Shown piece by piece: positions 23,628 to 30,334 of a stretch of DNA of 42,658 bases. The number at the start of each line of letters is the position of its first letter. Within the stretch, counting starts at the first letter, position 1. Under the pieces are notes generated by a model. The model did not search any database. It saw nothing but the letters and a program-made list of their open reading frames with translations, and was not told the DNA's origin. This DNA comes from Oligoflexia bacterium (GTDB lineage: Bacteria; Bdellovibrionota; UBA1018; CAIPTA01), in contig CAIPTA010000166.1 of the NCBI GenBank assembly GCA_903867855.1, positions 1-42,658 on the forward strand, read 5' to 3'. The position numbers were made by a program, and so were the translations under genes.

Positions 23628-24179
23628 ATGCAAGTTATTTGTGTATTAATTAGGAACCAAGAAGTGATCTTTGATTTTGTGGAAGCTTGTTTTCGATTCG
23701 GCGCGCGCCTGGCGTGGACGCAGGAAGCAGTGTTTCTCGAATTTCCAGTGATTCAAAATTCGCATTCCTTAGATTGCCTGTTCACGGAGCTAGAAGATTT
23801 GGCGGAACACTTTGATGTGCAAACTCGCATTGCCGCCGCGGAAGATGCCCCCACAGCGCTATGCTTTGCGCACTTTGGAGTAACTCAGCGAGAATTGCTG
23901 CCAGTGGAAGCCTTGCGCTACTATTCCTCTCCCTTTCGAGAGTCGGTGGAGATTAGTGGGATGATTCGCAACTTACGTAAAGATGGAATTCGTTCCCTAC
24001 AAGAATTGCGCTCGCAGTTGCCGAATGCGATCGCGGCAAAGTTTGGCGAAAATGCGAAGCAAGCCTTTGCCCGCTGGGGCAGTAAAAATGGACAAGCCTG
24101 GCCGGGATTTCAGTTCCTCGAAAATTTTGCCCTCTACTCCATGAATGGCGAACACGGTGTGTTGGAGAGCGCTTCCTAA
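23628..24179 (+). CDS. Short ImuB/Y-family-polymerase-like protein
   Basis: 183 aa from the second of two adjacent ATGs (23628), which is properly spaced from AAGGAGG. The middle FVEACFRFGARLAWTQEAVFLEF to ALCFAHFGVTQRELLPVEALRYY looks like the later palm and fingers part of ImuB/DinB proteins. IRSLQELRSQLPNAIAAKFGENAKQAF resembles their helix-hairpin-helix thumb. The N-terminal catalytic DxD and SYDE motifs and the C-terminal little-finger region are missing, so it cannot be an active polymerase. ImuB proteins are usually about 500 aa and act as adaptors of LexA-controlled mutagenesis cassettes. The position behind lexA supports an SOS role. The relationship is inferred by eye. Confidence 0.6.
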   Translation: MQVICVLIRNQEVIFDFVEACFRFGARLAWTQEAVFLEFPVIQNSHSLDCLFTELEDLAEHFDVQTRIAAAEDAPTALCFAHFGVTQRELLPVEALRYYSSPFRESVEISGMIRNLRKDGIRSLQELRSQLPNAIAAKFGENAKQAFARWGSKNGQAWPGFQFLENFALYSMNGEHGVLESAS

Positions 24180-24196
24180 AATTTCTTAGCCTCCCG

Positions 24197-24248
24197 GGGT
24201 CTGTGAATAGGTTTAGAGCTAGGCCTATTCACAGGCCCTTGGTTTTCT
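24197..24248 (+). terminator. Strong intrinsic terminator after the lexA operon
   Basis: A 15-bp stem (24197-24211 with 24224-24238; core CTGTGAATAGG/CCTATTCACAG, one G-T pair), a 12-nt loop and a following T-rich TTGGTTTTCT. Confidence 0.85.
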
Positions 24249-24266
24249 CTCCGGCTGTGGTATAGA
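24239..24266 (+). promoter_or_regulatory. Possible promoter of the glutathione transferase gene
   Basis: TTGGTT (24239-24244) and TATAGA (24261-24266) are 16 bp apart. AAGGAG precedes the ATG at 24303. Confidence 0.4.
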
Positions 24267-24302
24267 TAGAGAGAAATTTGTTCAACTACGAAGGAGATTC
24301 TT

Positions 24303-24911
24303 ATGAAACTTTATTTTGCTCCGGGCGCTTGCTCCATGGCACCACACATCACTTTGCACGAATCTGGATTGCCATTCACGGCAGAAGCCGTATCCATGCA
24401 GGATTGGAAAACAAAGTCCGGTAAAGACTTCAAAAAAATTAACCCAAAAGGCTATGTGCCTGCGCTTGAGTTAGACAATGGAGAATTGCTCACGGAAGGT
24501 GCAGTGATCATGCAATATATTGCCGATAAAGCTCCCGCCGCAAAATTGATTCCCGCTGCTGGCACCATGGAGCGCTACCGCGCCCAAGAGTGGTTAAATT
24601 ATATTTCCACAGAATTGCATAAAGGCTTTAGCCCGCTGTTTTCTCCTGATACCCCTGAAGCCTTTAAGGCCGCAGCGATGGATCGTTTGGGCCAGCGTTT
24701 GGATTTTGCCAATCGCGCCATGGAAGGAAAGCAATACCTACTGGGAGACCAATTCACCGTAGCCGATGCCTATCTCTTCACCGTGCTTAGCTGGGCTCCC
24801 TATGTGAAATTCGACCTTGCGCCATTTTCGGCGCTCACCAAGTTTCAAGAGCGCGTTCGCGCCCGCGAAAAAGTGAAGGCTACTTTGGAAGCGGAGCACG
24901 CTAGCAAATAG
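24303..24911 (+). CDS. Glutathione S-transferase, beta class
   Basis: 202 aa, the usual length. The thioredoxin-like N-terminal domain begins MKLYFAPGACSMAPH, with the beta-class Cys10. It continues with NPKGYVPALELDNGELLTEGAVIMQYIAD, including the cis-Pro and the Glu-Gly that bind glutathione. The C-terminal all-helical domain contains QFTVADAYLFTVLSW, the N-capping box of the family. It conjugates glutathione to electrophiles in the cytosol or binds it in redox defence. It has its own terminator-promoter boundary upstream. Confidence 0.95.
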   Translation: MKLYFAPGACSMAPHITLHESGLPFTAEAVSMQDWKTKSGKDFKKINPKGYVPALELDNGELLTEGAVIMQYIADKAPAAKLIPAAGTMERYRAQEWLNYISTELHKGFSPLFSPDTPEAFKAAAMDRLGQRLDFANRAMEGKQYLLGDQFTVADAYLFTVLSWAPYVKFDLAPFSALTKFQERVRAREKVKATLEAEHASK

Positions 24912-24976
24912 TGGGTATCGAAAGTAAGCGTCAATTTCTTGCATAAAAGAAAAAGATAGCTTACTTATATATTGAT

Positions 24977-25426
24977 ATGTCCATGAAAAAAACGAATGCG
25001 GAAGCGATCCTGCTTTTTAGCGGGATCCGCCGCACCCTTAATATTACGTATCTCCGCAGGCTGCGCCCCCTCAAGCTGGGCACCAAACAGGTAGTTATTA
25101 TCCGTTTTGTGGCAGCAAATCCGAAGTGTTCTTTGGCTGCCGTTTCCAGGGCCACCGCGAGTGATCCAGCCGCTGTGGGTAGGGCCATTGATTCCTTAGT
25201 TCGCAGTGCATGGCTCTCTCGGAAGGATCATCCCACGGATCGCCGTCGCTCAGTGTTAGAGCTTAGCGCTACGGGAAAGAAAAAATTCCAGCAGCTAGAT
25301 AAAATCTATGCTGAGCTTTCGGATATTTTGGTGAGTCCGCTGGATTCTGGAGAGCGACAACAGTTTGTTGGGCTACTACGAAAAATTCACGGAGCTCTCG
25401 AAAAAGATAAGGCAAATAAAAAATGA
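24977..25426 (+). CDS. MarR family transcriptional regulator
   Basis: 149 aa winged helix-turn-helix protein. The recognition region reads CSLAAVSRATASDPAAVGRAIDSLVRSAWLSRKDHPTDRRRSVLELSATGKKKF, with the beta-wing Asp-Arg-Arg-Arg typical of MarR proteins. It probably represses its own operon in response to a small ligand. Its stop overlaps the TolC-family start (ATGA at 25423), so it likely controls the exporter. No ribosome site is visible, and a TATATT box lies only a few nucleotides before the ATG, so the transcript may have a very short leader. Confidence 0.88.
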   Translation: MSMKKTNAEAILLFSGIRRTLNITYLRRLRPLKLGTKQVVIIRFVAANPKCSLAAVSRATASDPAAVGRAIDSLVRSAWLSRKDHPTDRRRSVLELSATGKKKFQQLDKIYAELSDILVSPLDSGERQQFVGLLRKIHGALEKDKANKK

Positions 25427-26712
25427 AAATTTTCCTCCTGCTCTTCCTAGCTCCCTTCTTGGCTCACGCTGAGGGATTAACTCTCGATCAAGCGGTGAGC
25501 GAGGCCATGCAGAATAGCCCGCGGGTGATGCAGGCAGACGCAACAGCGCATGAAGCTTCTTGGAAAAAACTAGAGGCGCTCGCAGCTCATCTCCCACATT
25601 TTAGCGCCGAGGCAGTTCGCTACTTGGATGTGAAATACGAATTTCTCACCGTAAATTTTTCCGGCAATAAAGTGGCTTTCCCTAGTGGCGTGCCACAAAC
25701 AGCAGCTACCTTGCGCGCTTCGCTTCTCCTTTTCGATGGGCTAAGCAGCATTAGCCAATACGGTGCGGCCAGCCTGAACGCGGAAGCGGCAGAGCTCCTA
25801 GCTCGCCGCGAGCGCTTTCAAGTGGAGCAGATGGTGCGCGAACGTTACTATGAAGCCCTTGCCACTCAAATCCTCCTCGGTGTGGCCGAGCAAAATATTG
25901 CCACCCTCACCAATCACTTAAATCTCGCCGAAGCCATGGTGAAGAGCGGCTATTCTACTCGTTTCGATCTCTTGCGGGTGCAGGCTCAGCTAGATGAAGC
26001 CAAGGCAGAGCGCTTGGTGGCGGAAGATAATATGTTCTTAGCGCGTAGCAATCTTTCGGAGGCCATGGCGCTCACCGGAGATACCCGTACCCTCTCCGGA
26101 GATTTACCCTTGCCCGAAGTTTCCTCGCTGCCAGAAAAATTGGCGCTCGATCCCAGCACGCGGGATGATCTCCTCGCCGCCACGAAGCGAGAAAATGCCT
26201 CTGAGAAAAACTCTTCTTCGGCAATCGGTTCGCTTTTCCCTAAAGTAACTTTGTTTGCTGAACAAAATCACTATAAGTTTGGCAGCTTCGATCCAGGCAT
26301 CTATCCCAACTCCCAATTTGAGAATGCCTATTCAGTGGGTTTCGCGCTGAGCTGGAATATTTTCGATGGGGGAGCAAGTATCGCAAAAGCGAAAGAGGCT
26401 GCGTGGGCCGCCGAGCAGGATGCGCAAAAACTGCGAGCAACACTCATTTCCGCTCCCGAAGATTTCGAACTCTGGAAGCGCCGCTTTATTTCCAATGCTT
26501 CCTTATTCGCCGCTCGCAAACGCTCTGTGGAAGAATCTGAAGAGAGTGTTCGCTTGGCGAGCGTGGGCTTGAAGGCTGGTGCGCGCACGAGCTCAGAATT
26601 TCTCGATGCCGAGCTAGAACTTTTCCGCTCCCGTGCCGGACTCATCCGTGCCCAAGCCGATGCAGATGAAGCCTGGCTCAAGCTAGAGCTGGCAGCAGGT
26701 AGAAAGCTCTAA
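25423..26712 (+). CDS. TolC family outer-membrane efflux protein
   Basis: 429 aa. The signal peptide is MKIFLLLFLAPFLAHA. The two halves of the outer-membrane factor are seen as long coiled-coil helices (residues about 20-75, 130-215 and 300-425) and short barrel strands (FGSFDPGIYPNSQFENAYSVGFALSWNIFDGG). The motif RFDLLRVQAQLDEAKA is typical. It forms a trimeric channel for tripartite efflux or type I secretion. No membrane-fusion or pump gene is next to it, so partners must be elsewhere. It is translationally coupled to the MarR-type regulator. Confidence 0.92.
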   Translation: MKIFLLLFLAPFLAHAEGLTLDQAVSEAMQNSPRVMQADATAHEASWKKLEALAAHLPHFSAEAVRYLDVKYEFLTVNFSGNKVAFPSGVPQTAATLRASLLLFDGLSSISQYGAASLNAEAAELLARRERFQVEQMVRERYYEALATQILLGVAEQNIATLTNHLNLAEAMVKSGYSTRFDLLRVQAQLDEAKAERLVAEDNMFLARSNLSEAMALTGDTRTLSGDLPLPEVSSLPEKLALDPSTRDDLLAATKRENASEKNSSSAIGSLFPKVTLFAEQNHYKFGSFDPGIYPNSQFENAYSVGFALSWNIFDGGASIAKAKEAAWAAEQDAQKLRATLISAPEDFELWKRRFISNASLFAARKRSVEESEESVRLASVGLKAGARTSSEFLDAELELFRSRAGLIRAQADADEAWLKLELAAGRKL

Positions 26713-26770
26713 CTCTCTCTGTACAAAGTTTCGACATTTTTTCAGTGTAAACAAATTCACTATCCCAATT

Positions 26771-26800
26771 CTTAACGGAAGCGCTTCCGTTAAGTTTTCT
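26771..26800 (+). terminator. Perfect 24-bp palindrome with T run after the tolC-like gene
   Basis: The arm CTTAACGGAAGC is followed directly by its exact complement (26771-26794), then TTTTCT. It could work as an intrinsic terminator of the MarR-TolC operon or as an operator for the next gene. Confidence 0.6.
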
Positions 26801-26810
26801 GGCCAAAGTG

Positions 26811-26840
26811 CCGATAAAACTAGTAGAGAAATTTTATCGG
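26811..26840 (+). promoter_or_regulatory. Leader hairpin abutting the ribosome site of the repeat protein gene
   Basis: CCGATAAAA (26811-26819) pairs exactly with TTTTATCGG (26832-26840) across a 12-nt loop. The second arm runs into GGGAG, the likely ribosome site, 13 nt before the ATG at 26854. Confidence 0.45.
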
Positions 26841-26853
26841 GAGCCTAGCACTT

Positions 26854-28698
26854 ATGGCCTATCGAAATACTGCCCGCATTACCCTATTTGCTTATCTATT
26901 TTCTTTTGCCACTCCTTTGGTAGCGATGGCGGATGGTGTGCTGCCTGACGTAGCTTACTCGGATTATCTGAAAAAGCACTCTGGCGCTTGCCAGGCACTG
27001 CAGGATTTTTCCATGGACGTAAAGGGGCCGCTTGTACGTTACGGGGTTCCTCCAATTCCAAATTATGATTCGCGTGTGATTGCAAACTACATGGGGAATA
27101 TGCAATCTGATTGTGCGAAAATGGAAGGCAAAAATGGGCTTCCCCATGATGCCGCCTACTATCAGGTTAATGTTGGCAATGCAGAAATGAATGCTCAAAA
27201 TGCCGCTAATTCCGCTAAGACGAACCTCAATACGAATGGCCAGGGAAACGCAGGAACTTTATATACAACTGCACTGGATGACTACACAAAAATGGATACA
27301 GCCATAGATTCGCTTTTGGCTAATGCGCAGAAGCACGATAAAAATGTGCAGTGGACTATCAATTATGCCAACGGCGCTATAAAGGCGATTCATGATGCTA
27401 ATTGGTGCAATTCCACTAACGGACTTCAAAAGAGTGTAGCAAATACTGGTGTGGGTTGTGCAAAACTCAATACGGTGGGGGGCACCGGCGAATTTGAAAT
27501 TGGAAAACTTAATGCAGCTATAAAAGAGCTGAAATCAATGCACTCGGGCCTCACCGAAATTATCGATTCCTTAAAAGCTAAACTCCAAGCGAACCATCAA
27601 ATAAAGGCGGGTTTAAAAAGCTCAGCAATAGCCGCGCGAGTGAATGTTGGTAAGGCTGGAGCACAGGTACCGCAACCTGCGCCTATAGTCGCTAGTCCGG
27701 CAGTGGATACTAGTATTAAAGTATTGGGTTCTACAGATGGTGCGCGGGTCACAGGTGTTGATCAGACAATGAAATTTAATACTGGCATTGACATCATAAA
27801 TCCAGGGGGATGTACTTCCGGTACTTTATTATGTGCGAACAATAACCAGTTTAGTGGCCTTGGTTCTACGGGCGCGACAGCATCTAATTTACCGGATTTT
27901 ACCGCTTGTGCTGGTGATTTGGGTATGTCATCACCCGCTTGTAAAGCAGCTTTGGCTGCAGTGCCGCCGCCTCCAGTGGTGACTGGTGATGTGGCTGGTG
28001 TTGATGCACAAAAAGCGGCAGACGCGGCCGCCGCCGCACAAAAGGCCGCCGATGCACAAAAAGCGGCAGACGCGGCCGCCGCCGCACAAAAGGCTGCCGA
28101 TGCACAAAAAGCGGCAGACGCGGCCGCCGCCGCACAAAAGGCTGCCGATGCACAAAAAGCGGCGGACGCCGCTGCCGCCGCCAGACAAACTGGAACTCAA
28201 CCCACCGGCGTAGGCGCTTTCATGGCAGCACACCCCATTCTCACCACGCTCGGTATCGCTGGTATTACCTACGGACTCATCAAAGTATTCGGCGGCAGCA
28301 AAACGAAAACTGTTTATGCTACCAGCACAGATACCAACACAGGCACCAATGCCTCTGGTGTTGTAGCCGGTACACCGAGCTCTTATAGTCTCTCTATGAG
28401 CGGTAGTTATCCTGCCACCATTAAAGCGGGCGACACATTGGGGGATTTCCAAGTTACCGTGAATAACGGTGGCTCCACAGCCAATGTCTCGATTCCGGTT
28501 ACAGTGGGTTGTGGTGGTCCGCAAGCCCCTGCTGTGAGTGGAAATTGTCAGCTCTCAGGAAATCTCACGCAAACCACTAGCGGTGGCGTGGCTTCCTTTA
28601 GCGGCATCAAGGTAACGGCCGCAAGCGGCACGGTGGTATTATTGTTTAATGCTCCTGGGGCTGCTACCCTTACGGGAAGTAATATACAAGCCCAGTAG
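26854..28698 (+). CDS. Large exported protein with Ala-rich repeats, one membrane span and Ig-like end
   Basis: 614 aa, not a recognised family. The signal peptide ends near PLVAMA (residues 20-25). Residues about 30-260 are helical and polar with paired cysteines. Residues 384-443 are four copies of a 16-residue DAQKAADAAAAAQKAA repeat, likely an extended helix. A hydrophobic segment (AHPILTTLGIAGITYGLIKVF) follows, then a Ser/Thr/Gly-rich linker and a beta-sandwich-like domain with a Cys pair (VTVGCGG, GNCQLSG). The layout suggests a cell-envelope spanning or stalked protein. The TolC-like gene lies upstream, and a glycosyltransferase gene begins 28 nt after the stop. Confidence 0.78.
   Translation: MAYRNTARITLFAYLFSFATPLVAMADGVLPDVAYSDYLKKHSGACQALQDFSMDVKGPLVRYGVPPIPNYDSRVIANYMGNMQSDCAKMEGKNGLPHDAAYYQVNVGNAEMNAQNAANSAKTNLNTNGQGNAGTLYTTALDDYTKMDTAIDSLLANAQKHDKNVQWTINYANGAIKAIHDANWCNSTNGLQKSVANTGVGCAKLNTVGGTGEFEIGKLNAAIKELKSMHSGLTEIIDSLKAKLQANHQIKAGLKSSAIAARVNVGKAGAQVPQPAPIVASPAVDTSIKVLGSTDGARVTGVDQTMKFNTGIDIINPGGCTSGTLLCANNNQFSGLGSTGATASNLPDFTACAGDLGMSSPACKAALAAVPPPPVVTGDVAGVDAQKAADAAAAAQKAADAQKAADAAAAAQKAADAQKAADAAAAAQKAADAQKAADAAAAARQTGTQPTGVGAFMAAHPILTTLGIAGITYGLIKVFGGSKTKTVYATSTDTNTGTNASGVVAGTPSSYSLSMSGSYPATIKAGDTLGDFQVTVNNGGSTANVSIPVTVGCGGPQAPAVSGNCQLSGNLTQTTSGGVASFSGIKVTAASGTVVLLFNAPGAATLTGSNIQAQ
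28003..28184 (+). repeat. 48-bp in-frame tandem repeat (about 3.8 units)
   Basis: Units begin GATGCACAAAAAGCGGC at 28003, 28051, 28099 and 28147. The first three are nearly identical and the last is diverged and shortened. They encode the Ala/Lys/Gln repeat of the exported protein and could change copy number. Confidence 0.92.
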
Positions 28699-28726
28699 GG
28701 CCATGAACCCGTGAGAGAGATTCGCC

Positions 28727-30334
28727 ATGCTATCTGCGTTCTTTATTGATTATTCCTATTACTTTGTCTTTTTTATGTTCCTCTCTTGGCTCTACCAGGG
28801 CGCGAGCTGCTATGGGGAATCGCTCAAAAATCTAGTGATTCGCGATTGGCGATGGCTCCTCGGGGCCTTTGTGATCACCACGCTGCTCTTTGTTTCCATC
28901 AATGTAGACTATAAAGTGCTCAGCGACGAAACGAATCTATTTTCCGTAGCGCGTTGCTTTTCGGCATTCCAGAAAACGGCCAATAATACTCTCGGCGTTT
29001 TCTACTATGAAACCTATCATCCACTCTTGCTGGAGGCGCCCACGCGTCCGCTTCTGTTTCCTTTTCTCGCGAGTTTATTGAATCTCCTGATTGGCACGAG
29101 CGATCGCAATCCCTTGATCCTCAATTTTTTGCTCACTGGATTATTTCTCTATGCGGCCTCGCTCTGGCACGGCGAAGAGAAAAAGCGCTTCCGCTATTTC
29201 GCCTATCTAGGAGTAGCGGCGAGCCCTGTATTTTCCATTCATGCCACTTCCGCAGGCTTCGATGTTTGCAGTATTCTTTTTGGTATCCTCAGCTTCTACG
29301 CCTTGCGCGCCTATCTGGCAGACGCAGGAAATCGACAGAAGCTTAGTTTCCTTGTGCTCTCCATTTTGTGTTTTGCTTCCGTTCGCTATGAATCGCTGCT
29401 GCTCTTGCCGCTATTTCTTGGCGCTGCGTTTTGGGTGCGCCGTGGAAAATTGCTCAGCGATTTCGTGAGTACTCCCGCACTCTTGGTTACACCGGTCTAT
29501 CTCGTGCCGCTAATCTTGCAAAGAATCGTAACTTGGGGACACTTCGAAAACCCTCCCGGTATTGCCCCCTTTAGCGTGCAAGCCGCCACGAACCACTTCC
29601 CGATTTTCTTGCAGCAATTTTTTACCGCAAGCGCCACTCCCTATCTTTCCATTTTTCATTGGTTCGGCTTGGCTTCGATTTTTCTCTTTTTCCGCAGTCG
29701 CCGAAAAATTCGTCTGGAAGAAATTGTGCTGCTGATCTCTTTCTTGATCCTCTTTGCGATCATGCTCGCTCACCACATGGGCATTGCCTCGCACCCTACG
29801 CAAGTGCGTCTCTTCTTGCCATTCTCCATGGTTCTAGTATTGATGGGCGCCACCTGGCTTGGCACTGTGAAGTTACCAAAGCTCATTCTCCCTATTTTTT
29901 ATGCAGTGGCCTTGCTGGAGGCGGTGGTAGGGCATAGCTATGCTGTGCGCGATCCACTATTATCCCAGCTCATCCTCACCCGGGAGACTCATTACTTACG
30001 CGCCTGGATGCGGGATCACAAATCGAATCTCGCTGAAGCGCCGCTCCTTGTGTATGATCGTCCGGGGCAATTCACCGCCTTCGGCTATGGCGCCGTAGAC
30101 TACGATTACTTCCGCTCCCATATGGAATCGTTTAAGCAAAATCTACGCGATGGGCTCTATAGCGAAGTGTATATCATCCAGCATCGCAGTTTTTTCGATG
30201 GCAAGATTCATCTAGAAGATCAGGTTTCCAATACGCTCGCGCTCGTGGAGCTAGCCCACTTCGAGGTTTCTGAGGTGGACGAAGTGGTGGTGAGCAAGTT
30301 AGAGCATCCGGTGCGCTTACCGCCGAAGCTTTAA
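28727..30334 (+). CDS. GT-C fold membrane glycosyltransferase-like protein
   Basis: 535 aa with about ten hydrophobic segments in the first 420 residues. The first large outward loop carries VDYKVLSDETNLFSVAR. Such an acidic Asp-Glu pair is where ArnT/PMT-family enzymes bind polyprenyl-phosphate-linked sugars. The C-terminal 130 residues are soluble. It probably transfers a sugar from an undecaprenyl-phosphate donor on the periplasmic side. The acceptor is unknown; the repeat-rich exported protein just upstream (28 nt) would be one candidate. The end overlaps the convergent P-type ATPase by 4 bp. Confidence 0.75.
   Translation: MLSAFFIDYSYYFVFFMFLSWLYQGASCYGESLKNLVIRDWRWLLGAFVITTLLFVSINVDYKVLSDETNLFSVARCFSAFQKTANNTLGVFYYETYHPLLLEAPTRPLLFPFLASLLNLLIGTSDRNPLILNFLLTGLFLYAASLWHGEEKKRFRYFAYLGVAASPVFSIHATSAGFDVCSILFGILSFYALRAYLADAGNRQKLSFLVLSILCFASVRYESLLLLPLFLGAAFWVRRGKLLSDFVSTPALLVTPVYLVPLILQRIVTWGHFENPPGIAPFSVQAATNHFPIFLQQFFTASATPYLSIFHWFGLASIFLFFRSRRKIRLEEIVLLISFLILFAIMLAHHMGIASHPTQVRLFLPFSMVLVLMGATWLGTVKLPKLILPIFYAVALLEAVVGHSYAVRDPLLSQLILTRETHYLRAWMRDHKSNLAEAPLLVYDRPGQFTAFGYGAVDYDYFRSHMESFKQNLRDGLYSEVYIIQHRSFFDGKIHLEDQVSNTLALVELAHFEVSEVDEVVVSKLEHPVRLPPKL

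Noticed and set aside
28003-28184. CRISPR-like array
   Set aside because: The 48-bp units are contiguous with no spacers and are in frame within a protein-coding gene.
27931-28524. Long minus-strand frames opposite the repeat protein
   Set aside because: They are reflections of the repetitive, GC-biased coding sequence on the plus strand, with no ribosome site or recognisable protein.
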